Assembly: GCF_037113525.1 (NCBI RefSeq)
Contig: NZ_CP146963.1
Span: 3,348,001 to 3,412,000 of the forward strand
Source: Butyrivibrio fibrisolvens
GTDB taxonomy: Bacteria > Bacillota > Clostridia > Lachnospirales > Lachnospiraceae
DNA length: 64,000 bases
Direction of reading: 5' to 3'
The position numbers were made by a program, and so were the translations under genes. Under the pieces are notes generated by a model, which was not told where the DNA came from, ran no database searches, and saw nothing but the letters and a program-made list of their open reading frames with translations. The stretch's first letter is position 1. Each line of letters opens with the position of its first letter. Below are positions 1 through 8,798 of the stretch, one piece after another.

Positions 1-30
1 TAATAAAAGTAAACACAACGGAGGTATAGT

Positions 31-369
31 ATGAAAAATGATAGATGGGTTTATCACAAGGATGCAATTGCTCAGGATCTTGGCAATGGCGTAGTGAGAC
101 GTGTTCTGGCTTACAGCGGCGATGTAATGACTGTTGAGAATCATTTTGAAAAAGGCGCTGTGGGAGCCCTTCATCACCATCCTCATACTCAGATAACTTA
201 CGTGGTAAGCGGTAAGTTTGAGTTTGAAATTGAGGGTGAAAAACACATTGTAGAAAAAGGCGACACACTTCTTAAGACAGACAGCGTTGAGCATGGTTGC
301 GTATGCCTTGAAGAGGGAATCCTTTTAGATATCTTTGCCCCATACCGTGAAGATTTCGTTAACGACTAA
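31..369 (+). CDS. Small single-domain cupin protein
   Basis: This 112-residue protein is one cupin beta-barrel. The first cupin motif is visible as the His cluster at residues 48-52 (HHHPH) with Gln54, followed by a Gly-rich turn (VVSGKFEFEIEG). The second motif has KGDTLLK and His88, so a divalent metal site is likely. Such stand-alone cupins may be isomerases, dioxygenases or sugar-binding proteins, and the substrate cannot be read from the sequence. The start is supported by GGAGG seven bases upstream. It is the only plus-strand gene in the first 16 kb and converges on the gene ending at 715, with a shared hairpin terminator and a giant palindrome between them. Confidence 0.85.
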   Translation: MKNDRWVYHKDAIAQDLGNGVVRRVLAYSGDVMTVENHFEKGAVGALHHHPHTQITYVVSGKFEFEIEGEKHIVEKGDTLLKTDSVEHGCVCLEEGILLDIFAPYREDFVND

Positions 370-421
370 TCCCCCATACCTCATATTTCAATTTATTAAT
401 AACATGTTTTAGACAACAATA

Positions 422-454
422 AAAGCCTTTGCTTGTAAAAAAAGCAAGGGCTTT
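422..454. terminator. Bidirectional terminator hairpin
   Basis: Stem AAAGCC-TTGCTT pairs with AAGCAA-GGGCTTT around a short A-rich loop. On the minus strand it is followed by CTTTTATT, a reasonable intrinsic terminator for the gene ending at 715. It lies between convergent genes. Confidence 0.6.
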
Positions 455-459
455 GGCGT

Positions 460-679
460 ATTCCTGAGGATGGCCGTTGATAAATGATTTGGTTGTCATG
501 AAAATTATATAAAATTCAAGGCATGATATCTGAAATGATATATTCTGGGATTCATAAACTCGCTACGCTCAGACAATGAATCCCAAACAGAATATATCAT
601 TCCATCTATCAAGCTCTTGAATTTAATATATAATTTTCAAAGACAACCAAATCATTTATCAACGGCCATCCTCAGGAAT
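460..679. repeat. Giant palindrome, family 1 copy 1
   Basis: The outer 38 bases (460-497) are perfectly complementary to 642-679. The inner part pairs with a few mismatches down to a small loop near 547-575 that contains GCTACGC. The transcript could fold into a hairpin of about 110 bp. The middle arm (around TTCAAGGCATGATATCTG and its partner TTCAAGAGCTTGATAGATGG) recurs in copies at 14508 and 57690. The element lies 36 bases beyond the stop codon of the minus-strand gene at 715. No coding potential is seen. Confidence 0.85.
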
Positions 680-714
680 ATTCAAAGTATCGATGTTTTC
701 TTATATGTACGATG

Positions 715-1404
715 TTATGTATATGTCGACAATGTAACCACGTCATTCCCAGTCCAGGTATAAAGAGCTAATAGTGTTTCTTCATGTGTCTCCATTTTAT
801 GAACTCTATTGTATGGATGTAGTATAATGTCTCCTGGAGATCTTGGAGTTGTAACTCCTTCGAGGGTCCAATCTGATGTTCCTGATAGGACTTTATAAAG
901 TTCAGTAGCTGGATGCTTGTGTTCGGGATAGAGTGTGTTGGGGGATATAAGAGTAAAGCCGAGGCAGTATTCAGAGGTTCTAAAGGGAGCTTCGGGGCCG
1001 ATGAGTTCGGCCCAGCCCAAGTAGGAACCGAGGTCACTTCGATCTTCATAGTTGTATTTCCATGGAAGGTAGTCTGCCACTTCTTTTATTAAATCCAGCA
1101 AAGGCTCCGTTTCAGTATTCCCATGTAGGGTAGATGACCTTACATACTGAATAAGAGGGGATGAGCTCTTTTCAAAGGGCTCGACCTGATCCGGAATGAC
1201 TAATGATGTCACCTTTGCTATTTCTTTACTTATATCGTCTTTTGGTATACTTACATCTGACGCATAACCATCCAAAAGATCTCCTTGATTATTAAGAAGC
1301 TTAAATGCTTCGCCGATTATAGTTATTATCTTTTGATTTAATATGTCTTGACTTAGTATACTTTGATTTACCATATCTTGATTCCGTATATTTTGATTGA
1401 ACAT
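715..1404 (-). CDS. Cupin protein resembling DMSP lyase (DddL/DddQ/DddW group)
   Basis: A 229-residue protein with a C-terminal cupin. The signature EHKHPATELY at residues 161-170 supplies His162, His164, Glu168 and Tyr170. A later His202 (NRVHKM) would complete a metal site. This arrangement resembles the dimethylsulfoniopropionate lyase cupins, which use a metal-bound Tyr to release dimethyl sulfide and acrylate. That resemblance is by motif only, so the substrate is unproven. The N-terminus (residues 3-27) is five NQxIx pentapeptides encoded by a 15-bp minisatellite that runs on upstream of the start. The true start may therefore be uncertain and the first 27 residues may be a recent addition. 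No clear Shine-Dalgarno precedes the ATG. A sulfur-related role would fit the metY gene two genes upstream on the same strand. Confidence 0.6.
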   Translation of the reverse strand: MFNQNIRNQDMVNQSILSQDILNQKIITIIGEAFKLLNNQGDLLDGYASDVSIPKDDISKEIAKVTSLVIPDQVEPFEKSSSPLIQYVRSSTLHGNTETEPLLDLIKEVADYLPWKYNYEDRSDLGSYLGWAELIGPEAPFRTSEYCLGFTLISPNTLYPEHKHPATELYKVLSGTSDWTLEGVTTPRSPGDIILHPYNRVHKMETHEETLLALYTWTGNDVVTLSTYT

Positions 1405-1535
1405 TTCTGATTCAAGATATGTTGATCAAATATTTCTTGACTTAACATATCTTAATCAAGATCTCTGCCTTAGTATTTATTGATTCGTTATCGCTTGATC
1501 CAGTATCGCTTAATTCAGTATTTTCTTAATCTGGG
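1323..1535. repeat. Degenerate 15-bp minisatellite across a start codon
   Basis: On the minus strand, units of 14-16 bases of the form AATCAAgATATnntn repeat more than ten times. About five units encode the N-terminus of the cupin protein as NQxIx pentapeptides. The others extend about 130 bases upstream to the stop of the neighbouring methyltransferase. Units differ by one to five bases and occasionally in length, which shifts the frame upstream of the ATG. Confidence 0.8.
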
Positions 1536-1541
1536 ATTTCT

Positions 1542-2513
1542 TTATACATGTGATTTAAGCACGACAACTGTGTGTCCGATAGTGCCTCCGTTTTTCCAGA
1601 TTTCAAAAGCCTGTGTTGCAGTAAGTCTCTTATCTTCCAAGGACTTCTCAATTTCAAAAGCTTTCTTTCCGGACTCTTCTACACTTACGCCTTCAAATGC
1701 TTTCTCAAGATCCTCTGCTCTGTAGAAGATGAAGGGGCCAAATCCCTCTTTTTCCTGCTGGGCATAGCCGCCGATAACGTCTAATGGCTCAGCCTGAACC
1801 TTCCACTGATAGGTATAGATCTCGGACTTAACCCCGGCCTGTTCTCCAAGTCTGATAAAAGAACTAAGAGGTACTCTTCCACCCATCAGAGAGAAGACAA
1901 ATCCGTTATCTGTAAGGTATTCACCGGACTGAACCAGTGCCAGATAGTGAAGATCCAGCATGTCTTCGTGAACCTCAGAAGGGATCCTTTCGACTCTTTT
2001 TTCAAGATAATGACCACTGTTGCGGCTGTCTGTTACTTCCTTGTCATCTGTCAGCGGCACGTTCGGGAGGTTCTCGTATATGACGTCGAACTTCGGACGC
2101 TTTTCAGGTTCTGTCTCGTTTGCAAATGGAGCAAAGAGGTCGCCTGCGCCGCTAAGGAGATTGTAAGAGTCATTTTGTTTAAGGCCTTTTTCTACATTTT
2201 GCCTTGCTATATCTACAACGCTTTTCTGAAGGTCTGTAAAGCCAAGGGTCTGGGCGCCCAGTATCTCTGCACCTGCAAGAACGTCAAGGCCGGAGCCTGT
2301 TCCAAGGGAAAGGAAGGAATCAAAGTCCTTACCGTTTTCCTTTCTTGCAATCTTAAATGCAGGAACTGATACAAATGACAGCCAGTCGCTCTTAACATCT
2401 TCGACCTGAGGCAGATAAGCGTGAGACTCAACTGAGATGTCAACTTTATCCTTTATATGATCTGTATCATTTTTTAACTCAAAGTATTTCTTTATATCAA
2501 CTTCAATATTCAT
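1542..2513 (-). CDS. SAM-dependent methyltransferase-like protein
   Basis: About 323 residues. A class I methyltransferase core is visible: motif I LGTGSGLDVLAG near residues 68-80, an acidic post-I region and motif IV DVIYENLPNVP (an NPPY-like active-site loop) near residue 145. The NPP-like loop suggests methylation of an amide or ring nitrogen, or a release-factor/RNA-type substrate, but the family is not certain. The start is set at the ATG at 2513 because GGAGG lies directly upstream; a TTG four codons earlier overlaps that Shine-Dalgarno. It lies downstream of metY across a giant palindrome, so co-transcription is uncertain. Confidence 0.7.
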   Translation of the reverse strand: MNIEVDIKKYFELKNDTDHIKDKVDISVESHAYLPQVEDVKSDWLSFVSVPAFKIARKENGKDFDSFLSLGTGSGLDVLAGAEILGAQTLGFTDLQKSVVDIARQNVEKGLKQNDSYNLLSGAGDLFAPFANETEPEKRPKFDVIYENLPNVPLTDDKEVTDSRNSGHYLEKRVERIPSEVHEDMLDLHYLALVQSGEYLTDNGFVFSLMGGRVPLSSFIRLGEQAGVKSEIYTYQWKVQAEPLDVIGGYAQQEKEGFGPFIFYRAEDLEKAFEGVSVEESGKKAFEIEKSLEDKRLTATQAFEIWKNGGTIGHTVVVLKSHV

Positions 2514-2561
2514 ACCGTCCTCCAAAATGCTTCATAAGCTCGTTGTATTAGGGTTTTCGCC

Positions 2562-2740
2562 CTGAATTCAGGCCTCCGGCAAATAGATACAAATGCCTCA
2601 TGTGAAAATGTTCCTGATTTTTGTAAGGGGGTTATCCGCTGTCGTAAACACGCTGTACTTTCGCTCCTAACCCCCTAACAAAAATCAGGAACATTTTCAA
2701 AATCGGCATTTGTATCTATTTGCCGGAGGTCTGAATTCAG
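2562..2740. repeat. Giant palindrome of unrelated sequence
   Basis: The outer arm starting CTGAATTCAG-CCTCCGG (2562) pairs with CCGGAGG-CTGAATTCAG ending at 2740. The inner arm GTTCCTGATTTTTGT pairs with its complement before a loop of about 40 bases around 2640-2680. It has the same size class and position (36 bases 3' of the metY stop) as the family 1 palindromes, but its sequence is different. Confidence 0.8.
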
Positions 2741-2776
2741 TTGAAAGTACTTGTCTATTGGTACAACGAGTTTAAG

Positions 2777-4114
2777 TCAAACCGCTTTCTGCTCTACTTC
2801 GCTTATATTTACTGCTTTATTAATTGCCTGTGCAAAATCTGCGATAATGTCATCTGCGTCTTCGATTCCGACTGAGACTCTGATCATGTCTTCAGGAATG
2901 CCTGCTTTGAGTCTGTCTTCGGGGCTCATCTGGGAATGAGTGCTGGTTGCGGGGTGAAGGACTGATGTTCTTGCATCTCCTACGTGTACTACAAGTGCAG
3001 CTACTTTGAGGGATGCAAAGAAAGTCTTTATAGCCTGTCTTCCGCCTTTAAGTCCGAAGGTAAGTACTCCGCTTGCTCCGTCATAGTCAAAATATTTTTT
3101 CACTCTCTCATGATTTTTGTTATCTTCAAGGCCTGGATAGTTGACCCAGTTAACTGCTTCGTTATTCTGAAGGAACTTGGCGAGCTTAAGCGCATTGTCT
3201 GAATGTCTTGGTACTCTTAAGTGAAGTGATTCAAGGCCAAGGTTTATAAGGAATGCATTAAGAGGGCTGAGTACTGGGCCGTAATCTCTTAAGTACTGGG
3301 CTCTTGCCTTGGTGATGAATGCCTTGTTGCCAAACTTTCCTGTATATGATGTATTAGCATACTGCTCGTCCGGTTCTACGAAGTCAGGGAACTTGCCGTT
3401 AGCCCAGTTGTAGGTTCCGCCGTCTACTATTATTCCGCCAAGGGCAACTGCATGTCCGTCCATATATTTTGTTCCTGAATGGATAACAATGTCAGCTCCG
3501 TGCTTTATAGGCTTACTTAAGAATGGTGTTGCCAGAGTGTTATCAACAAGGAATGGAACATCAAACTCTTTAGCAAGTGCTGAGAATTTGTCGAAGTCCA
3601 GAATTCCAAGTGCCGGATTGCCAAGCGTTTCGCCATAGACGATCTTGGTGTTAGGCTTAAATGCTTTTCTCAGCTCTTCTATTGGAGCTTCGGGATCAAC
3701 GAAAGTTGTCTCTATGCCAAGCTTTCTGAGTCTTACATCAAGAAGTGTATATGTTCCGCCGTAGATAGCGTTGGATGCTACGATGTGATCGCCCGCCTGA
3801 ACTATAGTGGATATTGCAAGGAATACTGCTGCCTGACCGGAAGCTGTTGTAAGAGCTCCAACTCCGCCTTCAAGTGCTGCAACCTTAGCTTCTAACGCAT
3901 TCAATGTAGGATTGCCTGTTCTTGAATACTTATTACCGCTTTCCTGCAGTGAAAAAAGTCGCTCAACCTGATCAAGGTCCTCGTATTTATATGTAGTAGA
4001 CTGGTAGATAGGAAGAACTCTTGGCTCTCCGATCCCTGGTCTGTATCCTGACTGTATGCACTTAGTTCCTATTCCCCAGTTCTCTTCTTTTTCAATAGAT
4101 TTGATATTGCTCAT
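2777..4114 (-). CDS. metY: O-acetylhomoserine sulfhydrylase (homocysteine/methionine synthesis)
   Basis: A full-length (about 445 residues) PLP enzyme of the Cys/Met metabolism family. It makes homocysteine from O-acetylhomoserine and sulfide; members of this family can also take methanethiol to give methionine directly. Visible features are the N-terminal QSGYRPGIGEPRVLPIYQST region, YSRTGNPT, the cofactor-stacking Tyr region NAIYGGTY, the PLP lysine in HSGTKYMDGH and the C-terminal HPATSTHSQM. The 50-residue insert that separates MetY from MetB/MetC (the WANGKFPDF region) is present. The ATG at 4114 is preferred over 4120 because AGGAGG then sits eight rather than two bases away. The leader shares a short motif with that of metK. 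In a Mar-type pathway this enzyme would capture released methanethiol (inference). Confidence 0.93.
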   Translation of the reverse strand: MSNIKSIEKEENWGIGTKCIQSGYRPGIGEPRVLPIYQSTTYKYEDLDQVERLFSLQESGNKYSRTGNPTLNALEAKVAALEGGVGALTTASGQAAVFLAISTIVQAGDHIVASNAIYGGTYTLLDVRLRKLGIETTFVDPEAPIEELRKAFKPNTKIVYGETLGNPALGILDFDKFSALAKEFDVPFLVDNTLATPFLSKPIKHGADIVIHSGTKYMDGHAVALGGIIVDGGTYNWANGKFPDFVEPDEQYANTSYTGKFGNKAFITKARAQYLRDYGPVLSPLNAFLINLGLESLHLRVPRHSDNALKLAKFLQNNEAVNWVNYPGLEDNKNHERVKKYFDYDGASGVLTFGLKGGRQAIKTFFASLKVAALVVHVGDARTSVLHPATSTHSQMSPEDRLKAGIPEDMIRVSVGIEDADDIIADFAQAINKAVNISEVEQKAV

Positions 4115-4144
4115 AACCATGTCCTCCTCTTGCCGTTTTCTATA

Positions 4145-4173
4145 TTCATACTTTTCATACCGTTTCGGTAGGA
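4145..4173 (-). promoter_or_regulatory. Leader motif shared by metY and metK
   Basis: Read on the minus strand, CCTACCG is followed by GAAAAGTATGAA 5' of metY. The metK leader at 43370-43391 has CCTAGCG followed by AAAAGTATGAA. Two methionine genes 39 kb apart sharing this segment suggests a common control site. No protein or riboswitch class is recognised. Confidence 0.35.
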
Positions 4174-4208
4174 TTAACTGTTAAATGAATAATACGCCCC
4201 ATCAAAAT

Positions 4209-4302
4209 AAAAAGCAATACCTGTAGCTATAGATTTTAGCTATAGCTTGGTATTGCTTTTGGCTATATTACTGAACTATCGCTATGTGTTCAGCTATAGT
4301 TC
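4209..4302 (-). terminator. Strong hairpin plus AGCTATAG repeats upstream of metY
   Basis: AAAAGCAATACC pairs with GGTATTGCTTTTT, giving an intrinsic terminator on the minus strand (4209-4261). It would end the lipoprotein transcript or act as a metY attenuator. A second hairpin occupies 4273-4302. AGCTATAG occurs three times (4225, 4238, 4292), a possible dyad-type regulator site. Confidence 0.6.
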
Positions 4303-4341
4303 CTATGTATTAGAGTAGAGCCTCAGTCCTGAAGAAATCGA

Positions 4342-5913
4342 TCAGAAACCGTACTCCGCCTTTTTCTCTTCAATCAAGGCATCTACTTCCTCTTGTTTGG
4401 AAAAAGATATTCCGCACTCAATACATGCGTTCATGAAATCAGTGTAATCTTCTTCATCCGCTGGTTCCCACAAAGAATAAGGAACATAATACTCTTCGCC
4501 ATCTATCTCATAGATATATATTGTCGAACCTTCTCCAGCACCAGATATTTCGAATGCCTCAGGGAAATACTCTTCTAAATCTTCACTACTTACCACGTGT
4601 AACACATATATAAAGTGAAAATCAACATTAGAATCAAAGAACGCTTCCTTTTCTCCAGAAGTATATGCGCTCGAACTTCCACTAGAATAAATATATCCGT
4701 CATCTCCAATATCAAAACGTGAACGTGCGCTACTCTCTCCAGTAAATCTCAAGTATAAATGACCTTCATAAAAACTGATGACATACACATTATCTATAGC
4801 TGTTGTACTAGTAATGTCTATCAATAGTTCCTTACTGCCATCACTACCGCAATCAAGCTCGCGAGTTTCCACACTCTCAGAGTATTCAGGAACATACCAG
4901 GAAGATATATGATATTTATCCCCATAAACATATGAAAAATTAGAATTAAAAGGTTCTTTCACATATTCACATCTAACACATGTTTCATCATTTATGAATG
5001 CCTCATATGCAGACTCTGCATCTTTATATTCATTATCAGGAACATCAGAGTTATTGCAATAAAACAGACCATTTCCCTGCTGCTTGAATAATTTGAAATC
5101 TTCATATGAATTCTCAAAATTTTCTTCACATTCTTTAAGATAAGGAATCATGTCTTCAGGATTCACACCTTCATATAATGTTACCTGATCATCTGCCATT
5201 TCCATTATCTGATCGTAAATTTCTTCAGATGGGCCTTCGAACTCACTACTTCCCGCCTCTCTTTTCCATTCATAAACATAGTCAGCATACCCATGATTGT
5301 ACCCATCTGTCATTACTGCATCTATCCATTGAGTACAAGATACCTCATCGGTCTTTCCACTAATCATGTTACCTGATTCATCTTTATATATATTTACAAG
5401 TACAAAACCATTTTTTGAAATACGATCATATTCAGAATTAGTATCTTGGTCTAAAACCACATAAATAGTATCTTCTTCACCATTGTAACTAAAGGCTATC
5501 AGTCTTTCTGCATCATCAGTATTAAATGAAACTATTAGTTCTTGTACTCCATCTCCGCTAATATCACAACAAACATATTTATATTTTCCTAATATATAGT
5601 CTGAGAAATGATTATCATCCCATTTTGTAGTTTTTTCTCCTTTTACGAATTCGATATATTGGGAAAAAGGTGACTCAGGAACATAATCTGACATTGGAGA
5701 TTCCCAAGGCAAATCATCTGCTTGCCCTATCAAACCATTACTGGAATCTGTCGAGCTATCATCACTATCTTCTATAGAAGAATCAGACGAACTCGATTCA
5801 TCCATGCTAAGGCTGTTATCTTGGCTTGAATCATCCGCCCCGGATGTTGTCAGTCTGCATCCGGTCATAGCAAATGTACATATAACATATATCAATAGTA
5901 TCTTTTTTCTCAT
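4342..5913 (-). CDS. Lipoprotein A of a three-member paralogous cluster
   Basis: About 523 residues. It has a lipoprotein signal peptide (MRKKILLIYVICTFAMTGC), an Asp/Ser-rich linker of about 45 residues, then two half-domains containing repeat-like motifs (CCDISGDGVQELIVSF and DCGSDGSKELLIDI). These resemble the Asp-rich DGxxEL turns of FG-GAP/VCBS-like or related secreted folds. The C-terminus is a helix with many Glu ending EKKAEYGF. The start at 5913 matches the paralogue's identical signal peptide; a start 15 codons upstream has no ribosome binding site. It follows the lipoprotein at 5983 by 70 bases. Function unknown; a surface sensor or binding role is possible. Confidence 0.75.
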   Translation of the reverse strand: MRKKILLIYVICTFAMTGCRLTTSGADDSSQDNSLSMDESSSSDSSIEDSDDSSTDSSNGLIGQADDLPWESPMSDYVPESPFSQYIEFVKGEKTTKWDDNHFSDYILGKYKYVCCDISGDGVQELIVSFNTDDAERLIAFSYNGEEDTIYVVLDQDTNSEYDRISKNGFVLVNIYKDESGNMISGKTDEVSCTQWIDAVMTDGYNHGYADYVYEWKREAGSSEFEGPSEEIYDQIMEMADDQVTLYEGVNPEDMIPYLKECEENFENSYEDFKLFKQQGNGLFYCNNSDVPDNEYKDAESAYEAFINDETCVRCEYVKEPFNSNFSYVYGDKYHISSWYVPEYSESVETRELDCGSDGSKELLIDITSTTAIDNVYVISFYEGHLYLRFTGESSARSRFDIGDDGYIYSSGSSSAYTSGEKEAFFDSNVDFHFIYVLHVVSSEDLEEYFPEAFEISGAGEGSTIYIYEIDGEEYYVPYSLWEPADEEDYTDFMNACIECGISFSKQEEVDALIEEKKAEYGF

Positions 5914-5982
5914 TGTCAAATCATTTAATCCTCTAGCTGAAATAATCAAAATCTTCATCCAAGAATTTATGAATAATTCTTT

Positions 5983-7128
5983 TTATTCTTCATCTGGTTT
6001 AAGTTCATCTCCATAATAGTACAGCTTGTCGTCAAAACCTATTTCCTGACGCTTCTCATCCTGAAGTATCTGTAATTCATCCATCGTTATAGCATTTTTT
6101 CCTTCCGCCTCAAGTGCAGCTCTCGCCAGATTATAAGGATCTTGAGGATTAGAATTCTCTTCTTCCAAGGTATTATTATCTATATCAACAATATATACAT
6201 AATAGTACGGTTCTACTGCTTCTGTATCAAAACTTATTTCGATTACATATAATCCTATTCCTGAACCAATAAACTGATCATTATAGTAAAGATCACCAGT
6301 TTCGCCTATATGAAATCCTTCCTCTTTTGATCTGTTCCAAAATTTGTAATTACCATTTTCATCTAAAAATCCTTGTTCAGCAGAGTGAACACTATTACTT
6401 TCTCTATTAAATAAAGAAACTTCCCCCGTAAATAACACTGTGATAAAACTACTATCCCATGAATCTCCTGCAAAACATATCTTTAGATGTCCATCAACAT
6501 TTTTTACAACCAATGTCAAGTTAAAAGCGGCCGCACCAATATCTGTCTTTAATTCATACGTTCCATCCAGCCCAAGATCGATATATTCTTCACATATATT
6601 ATTTTCATATATCCAATCTTCAGCATACTCACATCCGTCACACAATTTTTCTTCAATCTCTGTTAATGTATAGCTCTCTCCATCTGTAAGCACTTCTGCT
6701 AAGCATAAAGCTCTGGTTATATCCCCATCTGAAGCATATTCAGCTTCAATATCTCCATTTAAGAATCCCTTATACAGACTTTCAGATTCACTATCCAGCT
6801 GGATTTCATCCTTTTTCTTAGGTGAAATATATTCTTTATATATTTCATACTGATTCTCAGTTGTCACTTCTGAATCTGCTTCAGCAGCGTCATTATCACC
6901 ATTTATAGCAGTATCGTCTACAATTGTTTGAGCATCATCGCTAGCGCCATTACTTGCGTTTGCATCAGTCGCATTATTGCTGCTATTTGTATCACTTGCA
7001 CCAGCTCTAGCACTCGCTTCACTGCCTTTATTCGAATCATTGACCTTGTTACATCCTGATACTACAGTCAAAACTGCCAATAGAATTACAGTAATGTAAC
7101 ACCTTCTTTTCTTATTATTTCCCATCAA
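5983..7128 (-). CDS. Lipoprotein B, shorter relative of its neighbours
   Basis: 381 residues. The signal peptide ends VVSGC, followed by an 80-residue Ala/Asn/Asp/Ser linker and one globular domain. That domain shares landmarks with the two flanking lipoproteins: a LYKGFLNGD segment comparable to AYEAFINDE, a DLGLDGTYELKTDI segment comparable to DCGSDGSKELLIDI, a GDLYYND segment near residue 280 and a final EKRQEIGF helix. It therefore looks like one copy of the C-terminal half of lipoproteins A and C. ATG codons at 7128 and 7125 follow the purine-rich GGGAG. No enzyme motif is seen. Confidence 0.75.
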   Translation of the reverse strand: MMGNNKKRRCYITVILLAVLTVVSGCNKVNDSNKGSEASARAGASDTNSSNNATDANASNGASDDAQTIVDDTAINGDNDAAEADSEVTTENQYEIYKEYISPKKKDEIQLDSESESLYKGFLNGDIEAEYASDGDITRALCLAEVLTDGESYTLTEIEEKLCDGCEYAEDWIYENNICEEYIDLGLDGTYELKTDIGAAAFNLTLVVKNVDGHLKICFAGDSWDSSFITVLFTGEVSLFNRESNSVHSAEQGFLDENGNYKFWNRSKEEGFHIGETGDLYYNDQFIGSGIGLYVIEISFDTEAVEPYYYVYIVDIDNNTLEEENSNPQDPYNLARAALEAEGKNAITMDELQILQDEKRQEIGFDDKLYYYGDELKPDEE

Positions 7129-7169
7129 TCTTTATTCTCCCTTTACCTCTTCACACACCTCAAGTAATA

Positions 7170-7197
7170 GCAGGGGCTACACTAGCTCACCCCTGCC
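7170..7197 (-). terminator. Intrinsic terminator after lipoprotein C
   Basis: GCAGGGG pairs with CCCCTGC around a loop of about 14 bases. On the minus strand it follows the stop at 7224, although the U-tract is weak. Confidence 0.5.
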
Positions 7198-7223
7198 ATT
7201 ATTAGATGATATTAAGCCACTAA

Positions 7224-8798
7224 TCAGAAACCATATTCAGCCTTTTTCTCCTCAATCAGGGCGTCAACTTCTTCCTGTGAGGAGAAAGATATTCCGCACT
7301 CAATACATGCGTTCATGAAATCAGAATAGTCTTCTTCATCTGTCACTTCTTCAAAAAAATACGGAACATAGTATTTTTTGCCATCTATATCATAGATATA
7401 GATAGTCATAACGTCTCCAGCAGGAGATATTTCGTAAGCTTCCGGGAAAAAGTCTTTTAATCCTTCATTACTTACTTCATCTGACTTATATACATAATGA
7501 AATTCAATGTTATTATCTAAGAACGCTTCGTCTACTCCGCATCTATTTACACTTGAACTTCCACTATAAATAATATAGCCGTCATCTCCTATATCAATCC
7601 TTGCCCGAGAGCTGCTCTGTCCAGCAAATCTCAAATACAGATGTCCTTCATAAAAACTAATAACGTATAAATAGTCGATAGTTTCCGGGCTCAAAGTACT
7701 TGTAATATCTACTACAAGTTCCTTGCTTCCATCACTACCACAATCAATTAAATGAGAATCCATTGTTTGAGAATATTCAGGATAAAACAAGGAAGACATA
7801 TTATATTTATCCCCATAAACATATGAAAAATCAGAATTAAAAGGTTCTTTCACATATTCACATCTAACACATGTTTCATCATTTATGAATGCCTCATATG
7901 CAGACTCTGCATCTTTATATTCATTATCAGGAATATCAGAGTTATTACGATAAAACAGACCATTTCCCTGCTGCTTGAATAATTTGAAATATTCATATGA
8001 ATTTTCAAAGTTTTCTTCGCATTCTTCAAGATAAGGGATTATGTCTTCAGGATTATCTCCGTCAAATAGGGTCACCTGATCTTCTGCCATTTCCATGACC
8101 CGATTATATATTTCTTCAGAAGGTCCCTCATATTCACTACTTCCAGCTCCTCTTTCCCATAAAAAAGCTGAATCACTTATATCATTAAAACCTCTTGATA
8201 ATTTAACGTGAATCCTCTGAATATAGTTTTCATCTTCTGTTTTTCCACAAGTAATTTTACCGTCTGTATCTTCATATTCATAAAGAAGTACAAAGCCATT
8301 ATTAGAAATATAATCACATTCCGAATTAAAACCTCGTTTTAATGACTCATATATTGTTCCATCTTCTTCATCATAGCTAAATGTTATTATCTTTTCTTTA
8401 TCACCTTCCTGGTACAATATAACCAGTTCTGGCACTCCATCTCCGCTAAGATCACAACATGCATATTTATATTTTCCTGTTACATAATCAGAGAAATATT
8501 CATCATCCCATTTAGTAATTACTTTTCCACTAACAAAGCTGATATAACTTGAATACGGTGAATCCGGAACATAATCTGCCATAGGTGATTCCCAAGGCAA
8601 ATCGTCTGCTGACCCTATCAAACTATTACTGGCATCAGCCGAACCATCATCATTATCTTCAATAGAAGTATCTGACGAACTTGTTTCATCTATCATAAGG
8701 TTATCATGGCTTAAATCATCCGATCCGGGCATTGTCAGTCTGCATCCGGTCATAGCAAATGTACATATGACATATATCAATAGTATCTTTTTTCTCAT
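7224..8798 (-). CDS. Lipoprotein C, close paralogue of lipoprotein A
   Basis: 524 residues, collinear with the protein at 4342: near-identical signal peptide with lipobox MTGC, acidic linker, DDLPWESPM motif, two DG-rich half-domains and the same EEKKAEYGF end. Divergence is uneven. The stretch encoding EDETCVRCEYVKEPFNS-like sequence is almost identical at DNA level (about 7820-8010 against 4925-5110), while the segment around 8150-8400 is much more different. That pattern suggests gene conversion. First of three lipoprotein genes on this strand. Function unknown. Confidence 0.75.
   Translation of the reverse strand: MRKKILLIYVICTFAMTGCRLTMPGSDDLSHDNLMIDETSSSDTSIEDNDDGSADASNSLIGSADDLPWESPMADYVPDSPYSSYISFVSGKVITKWDDEYFSDYVTGKYKYACCDLSGDGVPELVILYQEGDKEKIITFSYDEEDGTIYESLKRGFNSECDYISNNGFVLLYEYEDTDGKITCGKTEDENYIQRIHVKLSRGFNDISDSAFLWERGAGSSEYEGPSEEIYNRVMEMAEDQVTLFDGDNPEDIIPYLEECEENFENSYEYFKLFKQQGNGLFYRNNSDIPDNEYKDAESAYEAFINDETCVRCEYVKEPFNSDFSYVYGDKYNMSSLFYPEYSQTMDSHLIDCGSDGSKELVVDITSTLSPETIDYLYVISFYEGHLYLRFAGQSSSRARIDIGDDGYIIYSGSSSVNRCGVDEAFLDNNIEFHYVYKSDEVSNEGLKDFFPEAYEISPAGDVMTIYIYDIDGKKYYVPYFFEEVTDEEDYSDFMNACIECGISFSSQEEVDALIEEKKAEYGF

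Noticed and set aside
768..1049. Open frame inside the cupin gene
   Set aside because: Shadow of the same-strand cupin gene in another frame, without a ribosome binding site.
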